In this document: positions 28,346 to 36,401 of the stretch, piece after piece
Layout of the letters: every line of letters begins with the position of its first letter
Numbering within the stretch: position 1 is the stretch's first letter
NCBI GenBank assembly: GCA_017421025.1
Contig: JAFQME010000021.1
Span: 1-44,241, forward strand
DNA: 44,241 nt
From: Oscillospiraceae bacterium
Lineage (GTDB): Bacteria; Bacillota; Clostridia; Oscillospirales; JAAYXM01
Reading direction: 5' to 3'
The notes under the pieces: generated by a model
What the model saw: the letters and a program-made list of their open reading frames with translations, nothing else
The model's database searches: none
What the model was told of the DNA's origin: nothing
Translations under genes and position numbers: made by a program

Positions 28346-28588
28346 ATGCAAAAAAAGAATAATCTCCAGGATTTATTTTTAAACGATTGCCGTACAGAAA
28401 AGAATCCCATTATCATGTTTTTGACAAATGGGTTTCAGCTGCGTGGCATTGTACAAGGCTTTGATGCTTTTACCGTGATTTTGGATACAGACGGAAAACA
28501 GCAGCTTATCTACAAACATGCGATTTCGACAATGGTGCCGGCACGGCCGGTTCCGTTTCGTGAGTTGATTGAGAGGGAGGGAACGTAA
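28346..28588 (+). CDS. hfq: RNA chaperone Hfq
   Basis: An 80-residue Sm-like protein. It has [30 protein letters not shown] in the N-terminal part (Sm1) and [11 protein letters not shown] (Sm2, with the KH pair of the proximal RNA site). It forms hexamers and mediates small-RNA/mRNA pairing, with a weaker role in most Firmicutes than in enterics. The upstream site is poor (AAGAAG at 28330-28335), which suggests coupling to miaA. The short acidic C-terminus is typical of Gram-positive Hfq. Confidence 0.95.
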   Translation: MQKKNNLQDLFLNDCRTEKNPIIMFLTNGFQLRGIVQGFDAFTVILDTDGKQQLIYKHAISTMVPARPVPFRELIEREGT

Positions 28589-28610
28589 AGGGAAATCCTT
28601 TGCGCAGAGT

Positions 28611-29837
28611 ATGAAACACGATCATCCGGTAACACGTATTATATCTGCGTTGTTTGCAATCTTTATGGTGGCATATATCGGTGTTCAGATTTGGCGTCAT
28701 TTTTATCAGCCGGTCGAAACTGTGACTGCAGTTTTTGGGGAAGTCGAGGAAACTATTTCACTCGACGGAATCGTTGTGCGAGAAGAGCAGTTGTTATATG
28801 CGGGTGATACCGGCGCGATGGAAATTGTGGCGGAAGAAGGCGAAAAGGTTGGAAACGGTGACTTGGTCGCCGGGATTTATGCCAGCGAAGAAGCAATTGA
28901 AGTGCGTCGTGAAATTGATGAATTAAACACCCGCATCAAAAAACTGCAGACAGTTGCATCGCAGGGGAATGCATTGATTGATATTGATACTGTGGACCGT
29001 GCGATTGTTGAAACGATGGCGAGCCTGCTCTCTTATGTCGAAAACGACCAGGTTGAGAACAGTGCAGGTGCAGCAGAAAGTTTGAAAACCAGAATCCTTT
29101 CTCGTGAGTATATCAAACGAGATAAAACCGAACTTCAGACTACCATTGACCAGTTGAAGACGGATTTGAATGAATTGAAAAAACAGGATCAAACTGCGAG
29201 GAAGCAGGTTTTAGCGAATACGGCCGGGTTCTTCTCTCGAGAGACAGACGGATATGAGTCGGTTTATGCTCGTTCACAGCTTTCGGAACTCTCTCTTGAA
29301 TCATACTTGAAATTAAATGAAACCGGTTCGGTTCAGCCGAATGATGACAATGTCATCGGTAAAATTGTCACCGATTATGTTTGGAGTTATGCAACTGTGG
29401 TTTCTGCTGAAGATGCGGCTCGTTTTCAAAAAGGGAAAACGGTCACGTTGAAGTTTGAAGACGCATCCTATCCGGCGGTTCCTGCGCAAATCTCGCAGGT
29501 GACGGTTGGAGATGATGGACGAGCCCTTGTTGTCATGGATTGCTCCGTTTATATTTCAAGATTTACATTTCCGAGGAAATTGCGTGCAGAGGTTGTGCTG
29601 AAAACCTATTCGGGGCTTCGGATTCCTCGTGAAGCACTGCGTGTGAATGAAAATGATCAGACCGGTGTTTACTGCCGCATTGATGCGCAGGTAAAGTTTA
29701 AGCCGGTTCAAACGATTTATGAAACGGATACCTATTATCTTGTGGACTACGACAGCACAAACACCAAAGGCTTGTTGCTTTATGATGAAGTTGTTGTTTC
29801 TGCAAAAGGTTTGGAAGACCGAAAAATGATTCAATAA
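28611..29837 (+). CDS. HlyD-like single-pass membrane protein (division-cluster associated)
   Basis: About 408 residues. A short basic N-terminus is followed by one membrane helix (VTRIISALFAIFMVAYIGVQ). Then comes a biotinyl/lipoyl-like segment (VVREEQLLYAGDTGAMEIVAEEG, EKVGNGDLVA), a coiled-coil stretch (roughly residues 100-205), and a beta-barrel region returning to SLRI-like turns near residue 335. This is the arrangement of HlyD/RND adaptor proteins. No transporter gene is adjacent; instead it sits between hfq and ylmE-sepF-ylmG-divIVA. The start is uncertain: ATG 28611 has only a weak site, and GGGAGGG (28576-28582) lies too far upstream; the frame extends to a TTG at 28569 overlapping hfq. 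Confidence 0.75.
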   Translation: MKHDHPVTRIISALFAIFMVAYIGVQIWRHFYQPVETVTAVFGEVEETISLDGIVVREEQLLYAGDTGAMEIVAEEGEKVGNGDLVAGIYASEEAIEVRREIDELNTRIKKLQTVASQGNALIDIDTVDRAIVETMASLLSYVENDQVENSAGAAESLKTRILSREYIKRDKTELQTTIDQLKTDLNELKKQDQTARKQVLANTAGFFSRETDGYESVYARSQLSELSLESYLKLNETGSVQPNDDNVIGKIVTDYVWSYATVVSAEDAARFQKGKTVTLKFEDASYPAVPAQISQVTVGDDGRALVVMDCSVYISRFTFPRKLRAEVVLKTYSGLRIPREALRVNENDQTGVYCRIDAQVKFKPVQTIYETDTYYLVDYDSTNTKGLLLYDEVVVSAKGLEDRKMIQ

Positions 29838-29857
29838 AGACAGAGTGGGTGACTGAT

Positions 29858-30553
29858 ATGAGTATTGCAGAAAATGTAAAAGAGATTCGAGAGAGAATTG
29901 CACGTGCAGCACAAGAGTCCGGGAGAAACCCCGAGGACATCACCTTGGTTGCGGCAACAAAAATGAATGATGCAGAGCGTGTGAAAGAAGCGGTGCTTGC
30001 AGGGATTGATGTTGCAGGTGAAAACCGTGTGCAGGAACTGATGGAAAAGTATGAGCAAGGTGCATACGAAGGTGTTCCGCTTCATTTTATCGGCACACTG
30101 CAGACCAATAAAGTCAAGTATTTAATCGGCAAGGTCGCCATGATCCAGTCTGTCGGTTCTTTGAAGTGTCTTGCTGAAATTTCCCGCTTGGCAAAAAAAC
30201 ATGATCTTGTTCAAGATGTTTTGATCGAAGTCAATATCGGAGGAGAAGAAAGCAAATCCGGGATTTCTGCAGCTGAATTGCCTGTATTTTTGGAAGAAGC
30301 CTCGAAAATGGAGAACATCCATGTGCGTGGTTTGATGACAATTCCGCCCATTCTCGGGAAATGTGAAGAAAATTCACGTTTTTTTTACAAAATGCACGAA
30401 CTATTTGTTGACATGAGCGCAAAAAAATACGATAATATAAATATGGACTTTTTGTCTATGGGCATGAGCGATGATTTTGAAGAGGCAATTCGCTGCGGCG
30501 CAAATATCGTTCGTGTCGGCACCGGCATCTTTGGTGCAAGACATTACCAATAA
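29858..30553 (+). CDS. ylmE: YggS/YlmE-family PLP-binding protein
   Basis: A 231-residue alanine-racemase-like TIM barrel. TLVAATKMNDAERV near residue 28 contains the PLP-binding Lys, followed by GENRVQELMEKY, HFIGTLQTNKVKYL and SMGMSDDFEEAIRCGANIVRVGTGIFG at the end, the family signature. It controls vitamin B6 and amino-acid homeostasis rather than being an enzyme. I chose the ATG at 29858 to match the family start; GTG 29849 is possible. It is the first gene of the conserved ylmE-sepF-ylmG-divIVA order. Confidence 0.92.
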   Translation: MSIAENVKEIRERIARAAQESGRNPEDITLVAATKMNDAERVKEAVLAGIDVAGENRVQELMEKYEQGAYEGVPLHFIGTLQTNKVKYLIGKVAMIQSVGSLKCLAEISRLAKKHDLVQDVLIEVNIGGEESKSGISAAELPVFLEEASKMENIHVRGLMTIPPILGKCEENSRFFYKMHELFVDMSAKKYDNINMDFLSMGMSDDFEEAIRCGANIVRVGTGIFGARHYQ

Positions 30554-30578
30554 TGAAAATTATGGGAGGATTCAAACA

Positions 30579-31010
30579 ATGAATTTACTTGGATGGTTGA
30601 AAGATTTAGTCCGTGTAGATGACGACGAAGACGAAGGCATGGAAGCTTTGGTGCCTGCCGCAAAACGTGAGGATAGCGAGGCAAGCTTCTTTGAACCGAA
30701 GCGTAGTAATAAAGTTGTGAATATTCATACCACCACTCAGTTACAGGTGGTTTTGGTGAAACCGGAGCGTTACGACAATTCTACTGAAATTGCAGACCAT
30801 TTGAAAGAGCGTCGTACCGTTGTTCTGAATTTGGAATCCACCAATAAAGAAGCAGCTCGTCGTATTTTGGATTTCCTTAGCGGTGTTGCTTATGCAAACG
30901 ACGGTAAAATCAAGCGTGTTGCAAACAGCACCTATATCATCACACCGTTCAATGTTGATTTGAAGGGTGATTTGATTGACGAATTGGAGAATAACGGTCT
31001 CTATATTTAA
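30579..31010 (+). CDS. sepF: Cell division protein SepF
   Basis: A 143-residue FtsZ-bundling and membrane-tethering protein. The N-terminal MNLLGWLKDLV is the amphipathic membrane-binding helix, followed by an acidic linker and the SepF fold with TQLQVVLVKPERYDNSTEIADHL and RRTVVLNLESTNKEAARRILDFLSG. GGGAGGA at 30564-30570 precedes ATG 30579. The frame extends upstream to 30471 inside ylmE, but that lacks the conserved N-terminus. Confidence 0.94.
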   Translation: MNLLGWLKDLVRVDDDEDEGMEALVPAAKREDSEASFFEPKRSNKVVNIHTTTQLQVVLVKPERYDNSTEIADHLKERRTVVLNLESTNKEAARRILDFLSGVAYANDGKIKRVANSTYIITPFNVDLKGDLIDELENNGLYI

Positions 31011-31037
31011 TTGGTTTGAAAGGAGCTTTCAGACGGC

Positions 31038-31310
31038 ATGCTCAGGGTTTTAATTGCACGATTCCTTTTCGTGTTTATTCGCTTGTTTGAGTTGTTTTTT
31101 GTTGGACGTGTGATCATCTCGTGGCTGCCGCTTGATTATTCCAATCCAATCGTTCGGTTTTTGTATACATTTACCGAGCCGGTTCTTGCTCCAATCCGTA
31201 ATTTCTTATTGCGGTTTCGATTTTTTCAATCACTGCCGATTGATTTTTCACCTCTTTTGGTGTTCGTCCTGTTGGATATCATTCGCAGTTTATTGATTCA
31301 GATTCTATAA
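31038..31310 (+). CDS. ylmG: YggT family membrane protein (YlmG)
   Basis: A 90-residue protein with two hydrophobic segments and the FFVGRVIISWLPLDYSNPIVRFLYTFTEPVLAPIRN signature block of the YggT family (only parts are diagnostic: VIISWLP and TEPVLAPIR). It is linked to septation and membrane organisation in Firmicutes. AAAGGAG at 31018-31024 is the ribosome site. It lies 27 bases after sepF and 21 bases before divIVA. Confidence 0.9.
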   Translation: MLRVLIARFLFVFIRLFELFFVGRVIISWLPLDYSNPIVRFLYTFTEPVLAPIRNFLLRFRFFQSLPIDFSPLLVFVLLDIIRSLLIQIL

Positions 31311-31331
31311 AAAGAACAGGGGGATATAGAT

Positions 31332-32087
31332 ATGTTGACACCTCAAGAGTTGAACGAAGTCAGATTCGATAAAGCAAGATTTGGTGGCTACGACACAGAC
31401 GGCGTCGATGAGATGATGACACGTGTTGCAGCAGATTACACTGCACTGTTTAAGGAAAATGCAGTGTTAAAGAACAAACTCAAAGTCCTTGCTGAAACGG
31501 TGGAAGAGTACCGCAGTGTTGATGAAGCAATGCGTAAGGCACTCATTACCGCACAGAACATGGCAAACGATATGATTAATGATGCCAAAAAGAAGAGTGA
31601 AGAGATTCTGATCTCTGCAAGCGCAGCGGCACAGGAAAAAGCAACAGCGCTTTCGGCAAAGATTCGTGAAGAGGAAGCAAAACTTGTTTTGGTCAAAAAA
31701 GCGACCAATGAGTTTGCAACCAAGATGCTTCACAACTATCAGTCTCAGGTTTCGGCAATGCAAGAGTTTCTTGCGTTGAGTGAAACCACCGATGAAGAAC
31801 GTGCTTCTCTTGCAGAGCGGATGTCTGCTGGCAGAAGTGAGTCGTCTGTTCCTGATGTGACTGATGACTTTATGGCTGAAGTTGAAAAAGAGATTTCCGA
31901 AAAGAGTTTGGAAGAACTCGGCGGAAAGGATGAAAGTACAGAGGTTTCCTCCTATTCGGTTGATTTCGCAGAGCCTGCTGAGGAAGAGGTTGCTGAAATC
32001 GATCGTGGAGAGACCAAGCGTTACGATGTGTCTCAGTTGCAGTTTGGCCGCAACTTTGATATCAATACCGATCAGAAGAATGATTAA
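31332..32087 (+). CDS. divIVA: DivIVA-domain cell-division/polarity protein
   Basis: A 251-residue protein. The N-terminal LTPQELNEVRFDKARFGGYD is the DivIVA membrane-curvature-binding motif. A coiled coil follows to about residue 150 (VDEMMTRVAADYTALFKENAVL and on), then an acidic, poorly conserved tail ending QLQFGRNFDINTDQKND. It marks curved membrane at poles and septa. The tail is longer than in B. subtilis DivIVA. AGGGGG at 31318-31323 serves as ribosome site. The gene ends the division block. Confidence 0.9.
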   Translation: MLTPQELNEVRFDKARFGGYDTDGVDEMMTRVAADYTALFKENAVLKNKLKVLAETVEEYRSVDEAMRKALITAQNMANDMINDAKKKSEEILISASAAAQEKATALSAKIREEEAKLVLVKKATNEFATKMLHNYQSQVSAMQEFLALSETTDEERASLAERMSAGRSESSVPDVTDDFMAEVEKEISEKSLEELGGKDESTEVSSYSVDFAEPAEEEVAEIDRGETKRYDVSQLQFGRNFDINTDQKND

Positions 32088-32095
32088 TGTTTTTG

Positions 32096-32130
32096 GCACA
32101 GGGGCAAATCATTGCTCCTGTGCTATCATC
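32096..32130 (+). other. Stem-loop between divIVA and ileS
   Basis: GCACAGG (32097-32103) can pair with CCTGTGC (32117-32123), with further GCA/TGC pairing inside. No T tract follows, so it is more likely a processing or weak pausing element than a terminator. No T-box-like leader is present in this 67-base gap. Confidence 0.45.
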
Positions 32131-32154
32131 ACGAAATAAGGGAGTATAGGTTAC

Positions 32155-34944
32155 ATGTCTCAGGATTATAATGCAACAATCAATCTTCCGCAAACAGAAT
32201 TCCCTATGCGAGCTGGGCTGCCGAAGCGTGAGCCGGAAATGCTGGCAAATTGGAACGAGGCGAAGATTTATCAGAAATTGATCGAAAAGAATCAGGGGAA
32301 ACCCTTGTTTGTTTTGCATGACGGACCTCCGTTCAGTAATGGCAGCATCCATATGGGTACCGCACTCAACAAGATGCTGAAGGATTTCGTTAATAAGTAT
32401 AAGGCTATGAGCGGATATCTTACCCCGTTTATTCCGGGTTGGGATAACCATGGTATGCCGATCGAAAGTGCAATCATTAAGCAGAATAAACTGGATCGCA
32501 AAAGAATGAGCATTCCGGAATTCCGTGATGCATGTAAAGTGTTTGCGGAGAAATTCGTTGATGTGCAGCGTGACCAGTTTGTACGTCTTGGTGTTTTGGC
32601 AGATTGGGAAAATCCGTATCTCACCATGTCTCCGGAGTTCGAAGCAGAAGAAGTTAAGATCTTCGGTCAGATGTATGAAAAGGGCTATATCTACAAAGGC
32701 CTTAAGCCGGTTTATTGGTGTGCTCATGACGAGACCGCTCTTGCGGAAGCAGAGATTGAGTATCAGGATGATCCGTGCGAATCGATTTATGTAAAATTCA
32801 AAGTCAAAGACGATTTGGGAAAATTCAGCGGCGTTTGTGATCTTGAAAATACTTATTTTGTGATTTGGACCACTACTACTTGGTCCCTCCCTGGAAACCT
32901 TGCGATTGCGCTGCATCCACGTGCAGAGTATGTGGTTGCAAAAGTTGCAAACGGGGAGTGCTACATTGTTGCGCAAGAGTTGCTCTCTAGCACCATGTCT
33001 GCGGCAGGAATCACCGAATACGAGGTTCTGACCACCTTGAAAGGTCAGGATTTGGAATATGCAACCGCATGGCATCCGTTCTATGACCGTGACAGCTTGA
33101 TTACCGTTGCGGAGTATGTCACGATGGAATCCGGTACCGGTTGTGTTCATACCGCACCGTGCCACGGCGCTGATGACTATCAAACCGGACGCCGTTACAA
33201 CCTTCCGGATATCACCCCGATTGATGATCGTGGCATCATGACCGAAATCACCGGTCAATATGCAGGTTTGTCTTATGAAAAGGCAACTGAGGTTATCTTC
33301 AACGATTTGAAGGAGAGTGGTGCACTTCTGGCAAGCCAGAAAATCGTTCACTCTTATCCGCACTGTTGGCGTTGTAAGTCTCCGATTCTCAACCGTGCAA
33401 CCGCACAGTGGTTCTGCTCTGTGGATGCATTCAAGGATGACGCTGTCAATGCTTGCGAGTCTGTTACTTGGAATCCTGCTTGGGGCAAAGACCGTATCAG
33501 CAGCATGATTCGTGATCGTGCCGATTGGTGTATTTCCCGCCAGAGACATTGGGGTTTGCCGATTCCGGTATTCTATTGTGAAGAATGTCAGAAGCCGGTC
33601 TGTACCACCGATTCGATCAATAGCGTTTCCGAAATCTTCCGCAAGGAAGGCTCGAACGCATGGTATTTAAAAGAAGCAGAAGAACTTCTTCCGAACGGTT
33701 TTGTTTGTCCGCACTGCGGCGGTAAGCATTTTACCAAAGAAACAGACACCCTTGACGGTTGGTTTGATTCCGGTTCTTCCCATGTTGCAGCACTGGAATA
33801 TACTGACAAGGCATTGTGGCCGGCAGATGTTTATCTCGAAGGTGCTGACCAGTATCGTGGTTGGTTCCAGTCCTCTATGTTGACATCTGTTGCAACTCGT
33901 GGTGTTGCTCCGTATAAGACTGTTTTGACCCATGGTTGGGTGGTTGACGGCGAAGGCCGTGCGATGCACAAATCTTTGGGCAATGGTGTTGCTCCGGAAG
34001 AGATTATCAAAGATTACGGTGCTGACCTGCTTCGTTTGTGGGCGGCATCCAGTGACTATCATGCCGATGTTCGTGCATCCGGCAATATCTTCAAACAGCT
34101 TTCCCAGTCATATCTGAAGATTCGCAATACTGCACGTTATATTCTCGGTAACCTCAATGGCTTTGATCCGAATGCGCAGGTTTCCGATGCAGAGCTCCTT
34201 GAAATCGATCGTTGGGCACTTTCTCAGCTCAATCGTTTGATTGAAAAAGTGACAGCATCGTATGAAGCATATGAATTCCATCCGCTCGTTCATGCAATCC
34301 ACAACTTCTGCGTGGTTGATATGTCCAACTTTTATTTAGATGTTATCAAGGATCGTTTGTACTGTGAGGAAGCAAACGGTGTTGCTCGCCGTTCTGCACA
34401 AACCACAATCTATCGCATCCTGGACGCATTGGTTCGTCTGCTCGCTCCGATCCTCAGCTTTACCGCAGAGGAAATTTGGGGCTTCATGCAGCACGATGCT
34501 TCGGCAGATACCGAGAGCGTATTTTTCAATGATATGCCGAAGGTCAATCCGGCTTATGATGATGCGGCTCTTTCTGCAAAGTGGGAAAGACTCCATACAA
34601 TCCGTGATGAAGTGAACCTTGCGCTGGAAGCAGCTCGTAATGAGAAGATCATCGGTAAGTCTTTGGAAGCAGCTGTCACTTTAGGTGCTGATGGTGAACT
34701 CTACGACTTCTTGACTTCTGTTCAGAACGATCTGCCTACCATTTGCATTGTTTCTGCAGTCCGTATCGTGAAAGACTTGGTTGGAACCGCATCTGCAAAT
34801 GTTGAAGGTCTCTCCATTGGTGTCGAGCATGCAGGCGGAATCAAATGTCCGCGTTGTTGGATGTTCTCGGAAGAGGCAGGTAAAGATGCGGAGCATCCGG
34901 AACTTTGCCCGCGTTGCTTGAACGTAGTGAAAAATATCAAGTAA
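32155..34944 (+). CDS. ileS: Isoleucyl-tRNA synthetase
   Basis: A 929-residue class I synthetase. The HIGH motif reads HMGT in PFSNGSIHMGTALNK (residues 60-70), and the KMSKS loop reads AMHKSLGN (about 603-610). WDNHGMPIE follows HIGH, and the CP1 editing domain includes TTTWSLPGNLAIALHP. The C-terminus has a CPRCWMFSEE / CPRC zinc site (about 897-922). Charges tRNA-Ile and edits Val-AMP. It is the long, zinc-containing form common in Firmicutes. GGGAG at 32140-32144 is the ribosome site; there is no obvious T-box upstream. Confidence 0.95.
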   Translation: MSQDYNATINLPQTEFPMRAGLPKREPEMLANWNEAKIYQKLIEKNQGKPLFVLHDGPPFSNGSIHMGTALNKMLKDFVNKYKAMSGYLTPFIPGWDNHGMPIESAIIKQNKLDRKRMSIPEFRDACKVFAEKFVDVQRDQFVRLGVLADWENPYLTMSPEFEAEEVKIFGQMYEKGYIYKGLKPVYWCAHDETALAEAEIEYQDDPCESIYVKFKVKDDLGKFSGVCDLENTYFVIWTTTTWSLPGNLAIALHPRAEYVVAKVANGECYIVAQELLSSTMSAAGITEYEVLTTLKGQDLEYATAWHPFYDRDSLITVAEYVTMESGTGCVHTAPCHGADDYQTGRRYNLPDITPIDDRGIMTEITGQYAGLSYEKATEVIFNDLKESGALLASQKIVHSYPHCWRCKSPILNRATAQWFCSVDAFKDDAVNACESVTWNPAWGKDRISSMIRDRADWCISRQRHWGLPIPVFYCEECQKPVCTTDSINSVSEIFRKEGSNAWYLKEAEELLPNGFVCPHCGGKHFTKETDTLDGWFDSGSSHVAALEYTDKALWPADVYLEGADQYRGWFQSSMLTSVATRGVAPYKTVLTHGWVVDGEGRAMHKSLGNGVAPEEIIKDYGADLLRLWAASSDYHADVRASGNIFKQLSQSYLKIRNTARYILGNLNGFDPNAQVSDAELLEIDRWALSQLNRLIEKVTASYEAYEFHPLVHAIHNFCVVDMSNFYLDVIKDRLYCEEANGVARRSAQTTIYRILDALVRLLAPILSFTAEEIWGFMQHDASADTESVFFNDMPKVNPAYDDAALSAKWERLHTIRDEVNLALEAARNEKIIGKSLEAAVTLGADGELYDFLTSVQNDLPTICIVSAVRIVKDLVGTASANVEGLSIGVEHAGGIKCPRCWMFSEEAGKDAEHPELCPRCLNVVKNIK

Positions 34945-34950
34945 GTAAGG

Positions 34951-34981
34951 ATAGGAGCATCTCCGCTTTGGAGTTGCTCCT
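34951..34981 (+). other. Stable stem-loop between ileS and lspA
   Basis: AGGAGCA (34953-34959) pairs with TGCTCCT (34975-34981), enclosing CTCC/GGAG pairs. Only a short T-rich stretch follows (GTCGTTTCTG), so it may be a weak terminator or a processing site reducing lspA expression. Confidence 0.5.
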
Positions 34982-35008
34982 GTCGTTTCTGTGAAAGGTG
35001 AGTTGTTT

Positions 35009-35473
35009 GTGGCATCGGTTTTGGTGTTTCTTGCAATTGTATTACTCGACCAGGTTGTCAAATACTGGGCGGTTGAGGTCTTGCAGCCAATTCACTCCAT
35101 CCCTGTGATTGACGGTGTTTTGCATTGGACTTATGCGGAGAATACCGGAGCTGCATTTTCCATGTTGAGCGGTCAGCGATTTTTCTTAATCTTGATTCCG
35201 TTGCTTGTTTGTGCTGTTTTGCTTTGTCTTTTGCTGAGCAAACGTGTATCGCATCCGTTGGGGCATTGGGCGCTTGTGTTTTTGCTCGGCGGTGCTGTTG
35301 GAAATCTGATCGACCGGGTTTTCCATGGCTTTGTTGTGGATTTTGTAGATGTACGTCTCATCAATTTTGCGATTTTTAATGTTGCTGATATTTTTGTTAC
35401 AGTGGGCGCAGGAATGCTGATTTTGTATTTGCTGTGCTTTAGCGAAAAGGCGGAGAAAAAGCATGACGACTGA
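35009..35473 (+). CDS. lspA: Lipoprotein signal peptidase (signal peptidase II)
   Basis: A 154-residue aspartic protease of the inner membrane that cleaves prolipoprotein signals after lipidation of Cys. It has four hydrophobic helices, the TYAENTGAAFSM block, and the two catalytic Asp residues in GNLIDRV and FNVADIFV. The GTG start at 35009 has AAAGGTGAG (34994-35002) 6 bases before it; the frame also opens with a GTG at 34991. It overlaps the next gene by 11 bases. It would process the lipoproteins encoded at 8891 and 14079. Confidence 0.93.
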   Translation: MASVLVFLAIVLLDQVVKYWAVEVLQPIHSIPVIDGVLHWTYAENTGAAFSMLSGQRFFLILIPLLVCAVLLCLLLSKRVSHPLGHWALVFLLGGAVGNLIDRVFHGFVVDFVDVRLINFAIFNVADIFVTVGAGMLILYLLCFSEKAEKKHDD

Positions 35474-36365
35474 ATTTCTGATTGTTGAAGCTGCTGATGC
35501 CGGAATTCGTTTGGATGTATTTCTCAGCAAAACGCTGGAAATAACTCGTAGTGCAGCACAAGGACTGATTGAAGCCGGTCAAGTTCAAATCGCAGGGTTA
35601 CCTGCAAAAAAGAAATACCCGGTCGGCTCCGGGGATCAAATCACTGTATTTGTCCCGGATGCACGTCCGTGTACGTTGGAAGCCCAAAATATTCCGCTCG
35701 AAATCGTGTATGAGGATCGGGATCTTTTGGTCATCAACAAACCGCAAGGAATGGTGGTGCATCCTGCAGCAGGGAATTGGGACGGCACTCTTGTCAATGC
35801 GCTTTTGTATCACTGCGCAGGGGAACTCTCCGGGATCAACGGAGAATTACGTCCCGGGATTGTACATCGGTTGGACAAAGACACCAGCGGTCTTATGCTT
35901 GCGGCAAAAAATGATGCTGCGCATCAAGGTCTTGCCGCACAAATTGCGGAACACTCGGTGTGTCGTGTATATCATGCAGTAATCGTGGGGCATCTTCGTG
36001 AAAGTGAAGGGACTGTCAACGCACCTATTGGACGGCATAAAACTGACCGAAAGAAAATGTGCGTCACCGCAGACGGAAGAGAAGCGATTACACATTACCG
36101 TGTTCTTGCCGAATATCCCGGTTTTTCTTACGTTGAGTGTCGCTTGGAAACCGGACGCACACACCAGATTCGTGTTCATATGGCACATTTGGGACATCCG
36201 ATTGCGGGGGATCCTGTCTATGGAGTGAAAGATAAGAGTGGCTTGAAAACCCAGTGTCTGCACTCAAAAACCATTACATTCACCCATCCAATCAGCGGTG
36301 AAACCCTGTGTTTTGAAAGTGATCTTCCTGCTGTTTTTGCGGATTTCCTGAAACGTTTGCAATAA
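35463..36365 (+). CDS. RluD/RluA-family 23S rRNA pseudouridine synthase
   Basis: A 300-residue protein with an N-terminal S4 domain (IRLDVFLSKTLEITRSAAQGLIEAGQV) and a catalytic PseudoU_synth_2 domain with the Asp motif HRLDKDTSGLML near residue 138 and GRTHQIRVHMAHLGHPIAGDP near residue 230. RluD modifies helix 69 of 23S rRNA; in Gram-positives this gene (ylyB-like) regularly follows lspA, as here. ATG 35463 overlaps lspA with a GGAGAAAAAGC-type site. The exact target positions are not determined. Confidence 0.92.
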   Translation: MTTEFLIVEAADAGIRLDVFLSKTLEITRSAAQGLIEAGQVQIAGLPAKKKYPVGSGDQITVFVPDARPCTLEAQNIPLEIVYEDRDLLVINKPQGMVVHPAAGNWDGTLVNALLYHCAGELSGINGELRPGIVHRLDKDTSGLMLAAKNDAAHQGLAAQIAEHSVCRVYHAVIVGHLRESEGTVNAPIGRHKTDRKKMCVTADGREAITHYRVLAEYPGFSYVECRLETGRTHQIRVHMAHLGHPIAGDPVYGVKDKSGLKTQCLHSKTITFTHPISGETLCFESDLPAVFADFLKRLQ

Positions 36366-36396
36366 AAAAGCCACCGGCTTAGCCGGTGGCTTTTTT
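36364..36396. terminator. Bidirectional terminator
   Basis: AAAAAAGCCACCGGC (36364-36378) pairs with GCCGGTGGCTTTTTT (36382-36396), a perfect 15-bp stem with a TTA loop between convergent genes. Confidence 0.95.
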
Positions 36397-36401
36397 ATTG
36401 C

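Noticed and set aside
32062..33549. 495-codon open frame antisense to ileS
   Set aside because: It covers essential ileS motifs, has no ribosome site and no recognisable composition of a real protein.
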